Assembly (NCBI GenBank): GCA_019448385.1
Contig: JAGTXO010000046.1
Location: 62,001 to 126,000 of the forward strand
Direction: 5' to 3'
DNA: 64,000 nucleotides
Source: Diacronema lutheri
Taxonomy: Eukaryota; Haptophyta; Pavlovophyceae; Pavlovales; Pavlovaceae
Shown one piece after another: positions 8,531-26,200 of this stretch. Position numbers and translations under genes: made by a program. The notes under the pieces were generated by a model. The model saw only the letters and a program-made list of their open reading frames with translations, was not told where the DNA came from and ran no database searches. Within the stretch, counting starts at the first letter, position 1. Every line of letters begins with the position of its first letter.

Positions 8531-11126
8531 ATGAGCGACATCCGCAGCTTCTTTGGCGGCAAAGGGGCGGCGGCGAAGAAGGCCGAGTCGCCGGAGGCGA
8601 AGCCGGAAGCGAAGCCGGCGGACGCGCGCGCGCCGACCGACGGCGCGGCTGCGCGCAAGCGGCCGCGGCGCGTCGTCGACGACGACGACGACGGCGACGC
8701 GCGCGGCGCGCCCGCGCCGCCACCGCCGCCCTCGTGCGCGCCCGCCGCGGCCGACGCCGACGCGGCGGCGCCCGTCGCGCCGGCGTCACCCGCCGCGCTG
8801 GCGCCCACGCCGCCACGCCCGAGTGCGCCGGCCGACGTGGCGGCGCCCGCGCCGTCCGGCGGCCCGGCCGCCGACGGCGACGGCGCGCCGGCGGACGGCG
8901 GCGCGTCGGACGGCGCTGAGCACACGCCATCGCCGCTGCTGACCAAGCTTCGGCAGGCGGAGGGGAAGGCGAAGAGCAAGGGGGTGCTGGAGAACATGCG
9001 CCTCATCCTCGACACCGCGCGCGCCTTCTCCGTCGAGCGCAGCGCGAGCGGGTGGAAGGCGGGCGCACCCGTGCCGTACGCCTTCCTGTGCGCTGCATTC
9101 GACCGGTGCGCGCAGACAACGAAGCGGCTGGAGATCACGACGATCATGACGGACACGCTGCGCGCGATCCTCGAGACCACGCCCGCCGACCTGCTCCCCA
9201 CGCTCTACCTCTCGCTCAACGCCCTCGGCCCGGCCTTTGCGGGCATCGAGCTGGGGCTCGGCGACGCGCTCCTCCTCAAGGCCGTCGCCGAGACGTGTGG
9301 CAGGCAGGAGAAGCAGCTCAAGGCGGAGCTCGACGCGGAAGGCGACCTGGGCTCCCTTGCGATGGCCGCGCGCGCGACGCAGCGCCTCATGTTCACGCCC
9401 GCCAAGCTGTCGGTGCGCAGGGTCTTCTGCGCGTTCATCGAGATCGCGCAGCTCGGCGGCAAGGACTGCCAGCAGAAGAAGCGCGACAAGGTGAAGGCGC
9501 TCCTCGTCGCAGCCGTCGACAACGAGGCCATGTACCTCGTGCGCTCGCTCCAGGGCAAGCTGCGCGTCGGTCTCGCCGAGCAGACGGTGCTGACGGCGCT
9601 GGCGCACGCGCTCGCACTCTCGCCGCCCGCCGCCACCGGCTGCGCGCCGCCCAGCTTGGGCAAGCTCGGCGCGGAGGGGCTGCACGAGGTGCTCGCACGC
9701 GCGGAGACGGTGCTCAAGGACGTCTACTCGCAGCTGCCCTCGTACGACGTGATCGTCGCCGAGGCGCTGGTGCACCCGCTCGCCGAGCTGAGCACGCGCC
9801 TGCACCTCACCGCCGGCGTGCCCGTCCGTCCGATGCTCGCCAAACCGACCAAGGGCATCGGCGAGGTGCTCGAGCGCTTCGGCTCGGGCGCCTTCACGTG
9901 CGAGTACAAGTACGATGGCGAGCGCGCGCAGCTGCACCGGCTGCCCGACGGCACGTACAAGATCTTCAGCCGAAACTCTGAGGACATGACCGGGAAATAC
10001 CCGGACGTGCTCCAGCGGCTGCCCCGTGCGCTCCTCGACTCGACGTCCTCCTTCATCATCGACTGCGAGGCCGTCGCCTACGATGTCGCCACGGCCAAGC
10101 TCCTCCCCTTCCAGACACTCTCGACGCGCGCGAAGAAGAACGTGAGCACCGAGCAGGTGAAGGTGCAAGTCAAGATTTTCGCCTTTGACTGCCTGCTCCT
10201 CAATGGCGCCCCGCTCATCAAGCAGCCGCTCTCGCACCGGCGCGCGGCGCTCCGCTCCGCCTTTCGAGAGGTGCCGGGCGAGTTCGCGTTCGCCAGCGCG
10301 TCCGACTCGGACAACGCCGAGGAGATCGCCGACTTCCTCAACGACGCCGTCGCCGCGTCGTGCGAGGGGCTGATGGTGAAGACCCTCGACGTGGACGCGA
10401 CCTACGAGCCGTCCAAGCGCTCGCTCAACTGGCTCAAGGTGAAGAAGGACTACCTCGAGGGGATGGGCGACTCGCTCGACCTCGTGCCCATCGGCGCGTA
10501 CCACGGCCGCGGCAAGCGCACCGGCGTGTACGGCGCGTACCTGCTCGCGTGCTACGACGAGGAGCGCGAGGAGTTCCAGTCCATCTGCAAGATCGGCACC
10601 GGCTTTTCCGAGGAGCTCCTCGCGCAGCTCGCCGCGTTCTTCCGCGAGGAGGGCAGGACGCTGGCCAAGCCGAGGCCCTACTACCGCTTCCCAGCCAAGC
10701 CGGACCTCGTCCCAGATGTGTGGCTCGAGACGTGCACTGTGCGCGCGCGCTGACGCGCCGACGCGCGGCCGGCTGCTGCGCGCCGCCGCCGCGCGCGCGC
10801 CGCGCTTCGCCCCACACGCCGCGCGCCGCGCGCCGCCCTCTCGCGCCCCACCGCGCGGCGTGCAGGTGTGGGAGGTGCTCGCCGCCGACCTGTCCATCTC
10901 GCCGCAGCACTGCGCCGCAGTGGGCGAGGTGGACCCGAGTCGGGGCATCGCCTTGCGCTTCCCGCGCTACATCCGCACGCGCGACGACAAGAAGCCCGAG
11001 CAAGCGACGAGCGCGACGCAGGTCGCGCAAATGTACCGCGACCAATGGGGCAACGCCAAGAAGGGCAAGGCTGCCGTCGCGGACGACGACGACGCGCAAT
11101 CGGACGATTTGGACGATGACGCGTGA
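8531..11126 (+). CDS. LIG1: ATP-dependent DNA ligase I
   Basis: Two exons, 8531-10738 and 10866-11126, give 822 residues. The N-terminus MSDIRSFFG is a degenerate PCNA-interaction (PIP) motif, as in other LIG1 proteins, followed by a low-complexity Ala/Pro/Asp region. A DNA-binding domain precedes the nucleotidyltransferase domain, whose motif I is [10 protein letters not shown] with the AMP-accepting Lys at residue 460. Later motifs include [42 protein letters not shown] and [11 protein letters not shown]. The intron (10739-10865, donor GTGCGCGC, phase 0) joins PDVWLETCT to [10 protein letters not shown] exactly as in human LIG1. The C-terminal OB domain ends with [20 protein letters not shown] and an acidic tail. 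It seals Okazaki fragments in the nucleus. Confidence 0.95.
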
Positions 11127-11170
11127 TAGACTGTATCAGGGTCGGCGGCGCACGGCCGCGCACGGCGCAC

Positions 11171-16689
<5,519 letters not shown>

Positions 16690-16875
16690 CGCTCACGGGT
16701 GGGCCGCGGTGGCGCGCAGGGCACCCCATGAGTGCGCGCCGTCTTTTGAACCTTGGAGACGGCCCCCGGCTTTTGCACGGCAACTGCAACAGGGCCCTGC
16801 GGGTTGGCCCCACTGCCCCAGCTTCCACTCCCGTCGTCGGCGAGTCGTTCTCTCCGCCGCGACACGCACGACAAG

Positions 16876-17754
16876 CTAGACGCCGCTCACCTGCCCCGCC
16901 TGCATCCGCGCGAAGCCGCCGGGCACCGCGCTCTGCCCACCAAGAATCTCGACGGTGCTCGGCTTGAGCGCGCGCGGCTCGACCAAGCCTCCGAGGAGCG
17001 CGATGTGCGAGGCGACGAGCGGCGGGCGCGTCGTCGGGGTCGTGATGCGCGCCGCCCAGGTCGGCGCCGGCGACGCGCACGCCATCGACGACGCCCTTGG
17101 CGCCTGGGTTGGTCGTCGCGACGACGGCCTGCCCCGGCTGGTGGCCGCCGCACGCGCGCAGCACGCGCGCGCACGCGGCTGCAGCATGTCGGCGTTGCGC
17201 GAGCTTGCGACCGCGACGACCACCCTGCCCGCGTTCTTCGCGAGCTGGACGGCGTTGAGGCCGATGCTGCTGCTCGCGCCGTAGACGAGCAGCGGCGCGC
17301 CCAAGTGCATGCCCATTCGCGCGTGGAAGAGCATCATGCACGCCGTGTTGTACCCGACGGGCAGCGACGTGGCCTCGTCGAGCGAGAGCGCGTCGGGCAC
17401 CTTTGCGAGTACAGCTCGGCAGGCATCTTGCACAGCTCGCGGAACGCGTCCGCGTCTGCTGGCCGGGGTCCGAGTAGCCAAAGACCCGGTCGCCCACCGT
17501 GAACGTGCGCGCCGTCGCCTCGCCGACCGCCTCGACCGTGCCCGCGACGTCGACGCCGAACGCGTGCGGCCATGTGCGGACCATGAAGCCGTGCGCGTGC
17601 ATCTTCCAGCCAAGCGGGTTGAGCGCGGCGGCGAGGACGCGCACGATCACGTCCGTCGGCGAGGTGATATTCGGCGCCAGCCGTTCGACCACGACCTCGA
17701 GCTCCGCGCCATGGCCACGCGCGACGAGGGCCCTCGTCTTCTCGGCGGTTTGGG
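16876..17754 (-). pseudogene. broken quinone-oxidoreductase-like (MDR family) gene
   Basis: Pieces of a zinc-independent medium-chain dehydrogenase/reductase occur in order but in different frames. The GroES-like part reads LNPLGWKMHAHGF, FGVDVAGTVEAVGEA and VGDRVFGYSDPG. A short piece, AFRELCKMPAEL, lies in a second frame, and LAKVPDALSLDEATSLPVGY plus the nucleotide-binding stretch VYGASSSIGLNAVQLAKNAG lies in a third. Past the Rossmann start the frame changes again before IALLGGLVEPRALKPS. At least three frame switches occur, within segments too short to hold introns. No ATG precedes the family's usual start; an ACG stands there. It may be a recently inactivated gene or an assembly error; high conservation between breaks argues for recent loss or error. 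It is head-to-head with the gene at 17859. Confidence 0.6.
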
Positions 17755-17858
17755 CCCGCCTCCCGACCCCAATCGCCGTCCGGCCGGCGGGGCAAGTGAA
17801 GTGGGAAGGGGCGGAGAAGGTGCGTCGGACGCACGCTTTCCCGCCGACCGGGGACGGG

Positions 17859-20028
17859 ATGCGCGTCTCCGCGTGCTGCGCGGCGTTGGGTGCAGCGGTG
17901 ATGCCATCGCCGGCGCGGGGCGACGCGCTCGGCGTCATGCGCGTAGTCTCGTGGCTGCCCACGCCCGAGGCCCCGCCCGCCGACTTTGCCCTCGCCGTGA
18001 GCCAGCGCGAGAGCGTGCTCGGCTGCCACTCGTTCGAGCGCTTCCTCGACGCGCGCTGGGAGACCTTCTTCCTGCTCGAGGCCGAGCTGGCGCGTGCGTG
18101 GCGGCTCGAGCAGCTCGTGCTGGCGCCGCCTCTTGGCGCGCGCTCATCGCGAGGCACGCACCTCGTCGAGCTCGCCTCGCTCCGCCCTCGGCTGCTCGGC
18201 GCGCACCTGCACGTTCTCCGCCTCCTCGCGCAGCGCGCCGCGCCGCCCGGCGCGCTCGTTGCGTGCGGGTGCGACGTGCACGCGCTGCCGGCATGGCACG
18301 CGCGCCACGCGCCGCTCGGCACGATGGTCAGCGGGCTGCACGACGCGCTGCTCGCCGACACGGCGAGCAGGCGCGGTCCGCTCGGCTCGAGAGCAGAGCA
18401 TTTCAGCCTGACGCAGCTGCGCGCGTGGAATGCGCGCGTCAAGCAGACGGACATGTGCTTGCGCAGGTTTGCAAAGGAGCGGCGTAGGCCACTCCTCGCC
18501 GCGTGCGCGCTGCTCGTCGACACGCTCCCCGCCACGGACTCGCTCGTCGGCGCGCGCCTGCACGCCGGACCGCCCGACCTGGCGGAGTGGGCGGCGCGTG
18601 GCGGCGAGCGCTTCTTCCGACCGGCCGGCCTGCGCGAGGGCGAGCACTGGCTCATCGACAGCTCGATGTGGCTTCCCGACCGCCTCTGCGCGTACAACGC
18701 GTCGCTCCTCGCCGCCGAGCTGCAGCGCCTCCGCGCCGTCGATGGTTCGCTCGTCGACAGCGCGCGCACCTGGTCGGCGGTCGTGTGCGTATCGAGGCTC
18801 GGCGCGGTGCGCTCAAACGACGGTGCGCGCGCACTGCTCGCGGGGTGCGGGGGCGTGGGTTTGGTCCAGTGCCGCCTCTGCGCGAGGACGCAGGCCCGCG
18901 CTCGCTCGCCGCTGCCCGCCGCCCCGCCCATGGACCCGCACGCCGCGTTGTGCCGCGCGCCGCTCCCGCGCCCGCGCGCCCGCCCGCGTGTACCCTTCGC
19001 CCGTCCGCCCTGATCCTCATAGCCCCCCTTCTCTTCCCCCTTCCTGGTGGCGTGGCGCGGCGGCGCCAGTTGTCGGCTGGGTGGACTACGCCGCCGACGA
19101 TGGCCTGCACCTTTCCGCGCCGCCGGGCGTGCACGACGCCACCCTGCTCGCGCTGCGCAATGCCTCTGCCGCCGCGGCCCACGTGCCTGGCTGGAACGCG
19201 CGCGGCTACGCGCTGCGCGCTCTCGCCGCGCAGGCCTCGCCGCACGCGTGCGTGTCGCAGCACACGCAGCTGCGCACGGACGCGCGCCTGAGCGTCGACC
19301 TGTGGTGCGGGGCGGCAGCGCACGCGATGCGCGACGCGCATCTGCCGCGCGCACAGCTCGCACCGTCCGAGTGGGCGCGCTGGCTTGGCGAGACGCAGCC
19401 GAGAGCGGCGGCGGCCGTGGCCGCGGACGGCGCGCGCGTGCTCGTGCGCGACGCGCTGCATCCGCTCGTCTCGCCGCTTCTCGAGCTGCTCGGCTGGCAA
19501 CTGGCGCATACCAACGAGACGCATGCCATCTTCGTGCTCATCCCTTCCTTCGGCTCGCGGCCCCTGGTCTCGCTGCGCGCCGACGGGCTTGCCCTCCGCG
19601 AGCGCGCGACTCCATGGCTGCGCGTCAGCTCAGAGGACGTAAGCGGTGCCTCGAGCGCGGCGCGGGCGACGAGTGTCTTCGCGGTCGGGCGGCTGGGCGA
19701 GAGTGCGCGCTTCTGGGTGCACGCGCTTGGTCGGACCGAGCCAACGCTGCTCGCCCTTCGCCTCGATGCGGTCGTGCAGCGCGTCTCGCCGCCTTTTGCC
19801 CTCGGCGCCGCCGCGAGAGCCGAGCGCGTGCGCGCGAGCGCCGTGGCGCGGCTCGCGCGCTCGCTCTGCGACGCGGTGCGGCTGCTGCGCGCGAGCCACG
19901 CCGACCGCCCGTCCGACGCGGACCCCGCAGCTTTGGCTGGCGCGCTCGCTGCGCTCAGCATGGCCGCAGAGAGCTGGCACGCGTGCGGGGCCGAAGCCGT
20001 CCCGTCTCTTCAAACGGAGCTACAGTGA
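17859..20028 (+). CDS. conserved-looking protein of unknown function
   Basis: Two exons, 17859-18822 and 19070-20028, give 640 residues. The donor is GTGCGCGCGC (phase 1), the same word as in the ligase intron, and the acceptor follows a pyrimidine tract (CCCTTCTCTTCCCCC). The exonic sequence is mostly alpha-helical with many Leu and Ala and few low-complexity runs, so it looks like a folded protein. Distinct blocks are FERFLDARWETFFLLEAEL, DSSMWLPDRLCAYNASLLAA and VGWVDYAADDGLHLS. No transmembrane helix, catalytic motif or known domain could be recognised. Its TGA is only 7 bp from the stop of the giant coiled-coil gene on the other strand, so the two 3' UTRs must overlap as antisense RNA. 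Confidence 0.7.
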
Positions 20029-20035
20029 TTCACTT

Positions 20036-23000
20036 TCAGCCCGCGTGAACGCAAGAGTCCTCGCAGCCCGGGGCAGGCGGGACGGGCTCGGCGGGCCGCG
20101 CGTGCCACACGGCCTGCGCGGCGCGCCTGGGCGGCGGCGGCGGCGCGAGGCGCGCGCCTCCGCCAAGCGCGAGCAGCTTGCCGCCGCCCGGCTGCTGGAC
20201 GAGTGGCGGCTGTGGCGGCAGCGGCGGCTGCGGCGGCGAGGGTCGCGATGCGCGCGGCTGCTGGACGAGCGGCAGCAGCGCGCCCGCGCGCGGTGAACCG
20301 CCGCCCCGGACGAGCAGGAGCGGCGCGCTCGCGGCACCGCCACCTCCGCCAAGCGCGCCCGCGCCCACACCCTCACCGAGCAACCCGTCGCACACGGGCA
20401 GCGGCCGGCCGCCCGCCAAGCGCGCAAGCAGTGCGGCTGCAGCCTTGTCCAGCTGCGATGGCTGTAGCCCGCAACCGCCGCAGCTCGCGCCCGGCCATGC
20501 CTCGACGCCCACCGCTTCGCCGCTCGACGCGGCCCAGTGCAGCCCGCTCGCGCGCGCGCGACACGCGGCCGCGCGCGCGCGCTCGTCGCGCAGCTCGCGC
20601 AGCTTTGCGGCGGAAGGCGCGATGTCGAGCTGGCCATCGCTCGCCCTCAGCGGGCCGGCGGCCACCGCACCGAGCGGCACGCCGTCAGGCTGCGCGCGCG
20701 GCGCGCGCGCGCGCGCGTCGGCCACCGCCTCTGCCGCCGCCTCGGCGACCGCCTCGAGCGCGCGCGCGCCCGTGTGCAGCAGCGGCAGGTGCGGCGGCAG
20801 TTCGGCGTCCGGCGGTGGCGGTGGCTCACGCCGGCCGCGCTCCTTGGAGCCCGCCGCGGCGAACGCGTGCGCGTGCTGCATGCCCGCGGTGAGCGAGAGC
20901 CCATGGATGGCGGGCCTGCCCGGCGCATCGCGCGCGCCGCCGTCCGACGCACGGCGCGCGCGCCGCTCGGCGGCGGCGGCGCGGTCGAGGCGCGCGCGGC
21001 GCGCGTGGCGCGCGGCGTCGGCGGCGGCCGCGGCCATCTCGGGCGGGAGCGAGAGCCCACCGCCCTTGGTGAGCAGCGCCTCAATCAGCCCAATGTCCGC
21101 GTCGATCGCGTCGGCCAGCTCCACAGGCGCGCCGCCCGCCGCGGCGACCGCATCGCTGCCGGCGGCCGCGCCGGATGGTGGCCATGGCGGGAGGGCGGAC
21201 CTGGCACCCGTCTTGACATGTGGCGTCGCGAGCGGCGCGCCAAGCGCGCCGAGGACCGTGCGCATCCGCGCATACCCGTCCGCCGCAGCGCTCAGCTCGG
21301 CGAGCAGCGCGCCGACCGTGGCCGCGCTGAAAGGATCGGACGCGACCGTGGCCGCGCTGAAAGGATCGGACGCGACCGCGGCGTGCGCGCGTTGGCCGGG
21401 CGCGCCGCCGCCGTCGCGAGCGCTGGCAGAGAGCGCGTCGCGCGCGGCCGCGCGCGCCGGCCGCTCTCGCGCGCCGTGCGTCCTCGCGCCAAAGAGGCTC
21501 TCGCGCGCCGCGCCTACGCCGCCGCTCGCTCGGCGTGCGACCGTTGGTTCGAGCGCGCCGCCGCCGCCGCCGCCGCCGCCGGCGTGCGGCGCGCCGTGCG
21601 CGCCGTCGGGCTGCTGCGCGCCGTCGCCGTCGGGTGCTGCGACTGCGGCCGCACCGTGTGCCGCGGCCGAGGCCGCGCCGTCGGCTGCGGCCGCCGCCGC
21701 GTCCTCCGTCGTGGGTGCAAAGTGTGTGCGCCGGCGCGGCGCGGGCACCCCTGCTCCGTCGGCGCCGTCGCGCGCACTCGCGGCCGCCGGCACGCCGTCG
21801 GCCGCACGCGCCGCCTCGCTGGCCTCGGCCGCGTGCGCCGCACCCCCGCCCCCGCCCCCGCCCTCGCCCTCGCCCTCGCCGCGCGCGGCCGCGAGCTGCG
21901 CGCGCAGCAGCGCGACCTCAGCCTCGCGGTGCGCAAGCTGCGCGCCGAGGCGCTCGAGCTCGGCGTCGCGCTCGGCGAGCGCCCGCGCCGACGCGGCGGC
22001 GGCGGAGCGGAATGCTAAGCCGACGTGCGAGCCGCTGAGCGGCGCCGCGACCGCGCGCATCGCCGAGTAGCGCGACGGCTCGCCGCCGGTCGCGCGCCGA
22101 ACGGCTGTAACGGACCGTCGCCGCTTCTCAACGGCACGCAGCTCGCGCGCCACGAGTGCGATCGCCTCGGCACCCGCCGCGCGCGCGGCTGCGGCGACCG
22201 CGCGCGCTAGCCGCCCGCGCGCGGCCGCCTGCAGCCGCACCGCCGCCCTGTCCTCGTCAGCGCGCCGCAGCAGTTCGGCGAGCGCGCGCTCCTCGGCGGC
22301 GCGCGCGGCCGCGGCGCGCGCAGCCGTGGCCACGGCGGCGCGCGCGCGCTCCGCCTCCGCGCGCGCCGCGGCCGCGCGCGCCGCCTCCTCGTCCGCCGCG
22401 CGCGCGAGCGCCACCTCCATCGTCGCCGCCGTGTCCGCCGCCGCGCTCGCGTACTCGACGAGCGCCGCGCGGTACGCCGTGCGCGCCACCTCCTCGCGCA
22501 CGGCCCTCTCCTCCTCCGCCTGCGCTCCTCGCAGCTGCTCGGCGACACGCTTCGCCTCGGCGCGCGCGCGCTCGGCGAGCGCGCGGTTCGCCGAGGCGAA
22601 CCACGCCTCCTCGTCCTCCTCGCGCTGCCGCCGCGCCTCGTCCTCGGCCGCCGCGCGCGCCGCCGCACCATCCGCGACCGCCGCCGTAGCCTGCGCGTGC
22701 GCCACTGCGCAGACCGCCGCGTCGCGTGCGCTCTCCGCGCGCCCCGCCGCTGCGGCCGGCGGCACGGCTGGCGGCGCGGCGCGCGCGGCGCGCCGCCGAC
22801 TCGCCGCCTCGCGCCGCGCGAGCTGCGCGCGCCGCGCCGCGGCAAGCGCGGTCGCCGCTGCGTGGCGCGCCGCGCGGTCCGCCAGCGCTTGCGCCTCCGC
22901 GCGCTCGCGCTCGCGCTCGCGCTCGATCGTACTCTTTCGCTTCGCGCGGAACGGCGCGCGGCGCGGCCGCTCGTGCGTAAGGGCGACGAGGCTCGGCTCG

Positions 23001-23070
23001 GATGGCGCCTCGGCGGCGGGCGCCTCGGCGGCGGGCGCGGTGGCGGCACGCGCGGCAGCAGCGGGCGCGA

Positions 23071-23103
<33 letters not shown>

Positions 23104-23143
23104 CGGCGGGCGGGGCAGCAGCGGGCGGGGCAGCAGCGGGCGC

Positions 23144-23178
<35 letters not shown>

Positions 23179-23203
23179 CGGCGGGCGGGGCAGCAGCGGG
23201 CGC

Positions 23204-23235
<32 letters not shown>

Positions 23236-26200
23236 TGGCGGCGGGCGGGGCAGCAGCGGGCGCGGCGGCGGCGGGCGCGGCGGCGTTGGGCGCGGTGGCG
23301 GCAAGCGCAGCGGCGGCGGGCGCGGCGGCGGCAGGCGCGGCGGCGGCGGGCGCGGCGGCGGCAGGCGCGGCGGCGGCGGGCGCGGCTGCGGGAGCGACGG
23401 CGGCGGTTGCTGATGCGGTCGGCGCAGCGGCGGCCAGCGCGGCGGCGGCAGTCGTCGCGGCGGCCGGCGCGGCGGTGGTCGGCGCTGCGGCGGCGGTCGC
23501 CGCGGCGGCGGTTGCGGATGTAGACGGCGCGGCGGCGGCGGGCGTAGCGGCGGCGGGCTCGACGCCGGCGGGCGCGGCGGCGGCGGGCGCGGTGGCGGCG
23601 GGCGCGGTGGCGGCGGCGGCGGCGGCGCGCACGGCGGCAGCGGGCGCGGTGGCGGCTGTAGCGGCGGGCGCGGAGCCGGCGGCGGCGACGGGCGTGCCGG
23701 CGGCGAGCGCGGCAGATGCTGGCGCAGCGGCTGCCAGCGCCGCGGTCACTGTCGGCTGCGCTGCACCCACGAACGCCGCCGACAGCGGCCGCGTCACCTC
23801 CGCTTCCGACGCCAGCGGCGCGTCGGCCGGCGTCGACGTGCCGACGGGCGCCGCAGCGCGCGTCGCCGCGCCCGCCGCGCGCGCCTGGGCGGGCCGCGAG
23901 TCCACCGCAGCGCCTTCGGGCAGAGCGGGCCGCGAGTCCACCGCAGCGCCTTCGGGCAGAGCGGGCCGCGAGTCCACCGCAGCGCCTTGGAGCAGAGGCG
24001 TGGGCGCGCTCTTGGCAAGCGGCGCGCGTGGCGGAGCGTCGAGCTGCGCGCGCGGTGCGCGCGCACGGCTCGGCGCGGCGCCGACCGCTCGCGACTGCTC
24101 GGCGCGCTCGACGGCGGCCGCAGCCGCCGCGCGCGCACCGCTGGTTGCGATGCTGCGCGCGCGGCCGCGCCGCGCCGCGCTGCGTACGGCGGTACCGCCG
24201 TCTTTCAAACTGCCGGCGCGCTCGCGCGCCCGCGGCTGCGGCTGCGCCGCGCGCGCGCCCGCCTCGCGCCGCGCGCGCTTGGCGCGGACCGCCGCCTGCA
24301 CGCGCATCGCGGCCGCCTCGCGCTCGCTCGCGTCCGGCGCGGCACGCGCGTCGGCGAGCGCGCCGCGGCGCGCGCCGGCCGCGACGAGGGCAGCTTGCGC
24401 CGCGTCGTGCAGCCGCGCGCCGCGCTCGTTCAGCGCCTGCGCCGTCGGCAGCTCGTCGGCGATCTGCGAGAGGAGCCGCAACGCAGCGGCCATGGCGCCG
24501 TGAGCGCCTCGCCGGCCGCCGGTCTCGGTAAGCGCGCCGGCCGCCGCGGGCGCGTCGACGCGCGGGGCGTCACCCATCGCAGCCGCCGACGTCGGCGGCT
24601 GCGCCGAGCCCAGCTCGGCGTCCGCCGCTGCGCTGAAATTGGCGAAGGGCATCGCATCGTCCACGTCCGCTGCGCGCGGCTGTGGCAGAGTCCGCGCGCG
24701 CGCGATCGCGTCGCCGTCCGCCCCGTCGCGTGCGGACGCGCGCGCGGATGCGCCCGCCGTCGCGCCGCCCGCGGCCATCGTGGCGATCCGCACGTCGGCG
24801 AGCAGCTCAGCCCACGCCGCCTTGTCGCCCGCGCGCACGAGCGTGTCGATCGGGACGCCGAGCGCCTCGGCCGCGCGCGCGAGCGCAGTGGCGGCGCGCG
24901 CGCAGGCGCTGAGCTGCGCGGCGGCGCGGCGCGCGCGCTGCTCGACGGCGGCGGCGCGGAGCGCGCGGAAGGTCTCGCGCGACATGGCGTCGACCCCGAA
25001 AAGCGCGCCGTGCCTCGCCACGTCCATGCCGTTTGCGCCGTGCACGCCGTCCACGATGGCTGTATCAGCGCGCGGCGCGGCGCGTGCCGCCGGCGCGGCG
25101 CCCGACGCGGCGGCGGCGACGGCAGCGGCGGCGGCGCGCGCGCGCGTAGCGGCGGCTTCGGCCTCGCCAACGCGCACCGCCGCCTCAGCGACCGCGCGCG
25201 CGCACTCGACGGCGCCGCGCGCCGCCGCCGCGTCCGCCTCGTCGGCGCGCGCCGCCGCGTCCGCCGCCTCGCGCCGCGCGCTCGCGGCGTCCGCGGCCGC
25301 GCGCGCCGCGTCCCACTCGGCGCGCTCGCGCGCCGCGTCGGCGGTGCTCGTGTTGTCGAGCAGCGTGTCGAGCTGCCCCTGCCTCGCGCGCAGCAGCTGC
25401 TCGCCCGACGCGAGCCGCTCCTCCGCGCGCGCGAGGCGCTCCGTCGCGTGCGCGAGATCGTGCTCTGCGATCATCGCGCGGTCCGTCGCGCTGAGCGTGC
25501 GCACCGCCTCATTGGCTCTGACGCGGCCGATGGCAGCCTCCTCGGCAAGCGCAACGGCACGTTCGAGCTTCTCCTCCCAGTACGCGTCGGTCTCCGCCTT
25601 GATCTGTGCCGCGCGCTCCTGCGCCGCGCGCAGCTCATGCATGGTGGCGGTGAGCTGCATGCGCCAGTGGTACGTCGCCTCGCTCTCGTCGCGCAGCCGC
25701 TCGTGCGTATCGGACGGCTTGGCGGACACGGGGGCGGACACGGGGGCGGACACGGGGGCGGACACGGGAGCGAACACGGGAGCGCTCGTCGCGGCCGCGA
25801 CGGCGGCCGCAATGCTCTCCGCAGCGCGGTCGTTCGCCGCCGCGCGCACCGCCGAGAGCTCCTGCTGGTGCACGCGCCGGAGGGTCTCAATGCTCGCCGA
25901 CATTTGGACGAGCTGGCCCTCGGCTGCGCGCAGCTGGGCGCCGGCGGCGTCGGCCTCGTCGCGCGCATCAGCGGCGGTGCGCTCGGCCTGGCTGAGCGCT
26001 TCGAGCAGCGCCGTGCGCTCGCGCAGCGCCGCGCGCTCGCGCAGCGCCGTCGACGCCTTGAGCTGCGAGAGGGCGTCCTGGCCGTTGGACTCGTCGATCT
26101 GCTGCCGCGCCGTCTCGCGCCGCTGCGCGTCGAGCGCGAGCAGCCGGCGGTGCTGCTCGGAGACGTCGGTCATCGCGTCGAGCAGCGCGCCCTGCCGCTT

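Noticed and set aside
8786-10948. 720-codon minus-strand frame opposite DNA ligase I
   Set aside because: A shadow of the ligase gene; composition is typical of antisense GC-rich sequence.
22326-24503. Large plus-strand Ala/Ser/Arg frame opposite the giant coiled-coil gene
   Set aside because: The other strand has coiled-coil heptads, IQ motifs and a proper ATG; this one is only a repeat shadow.
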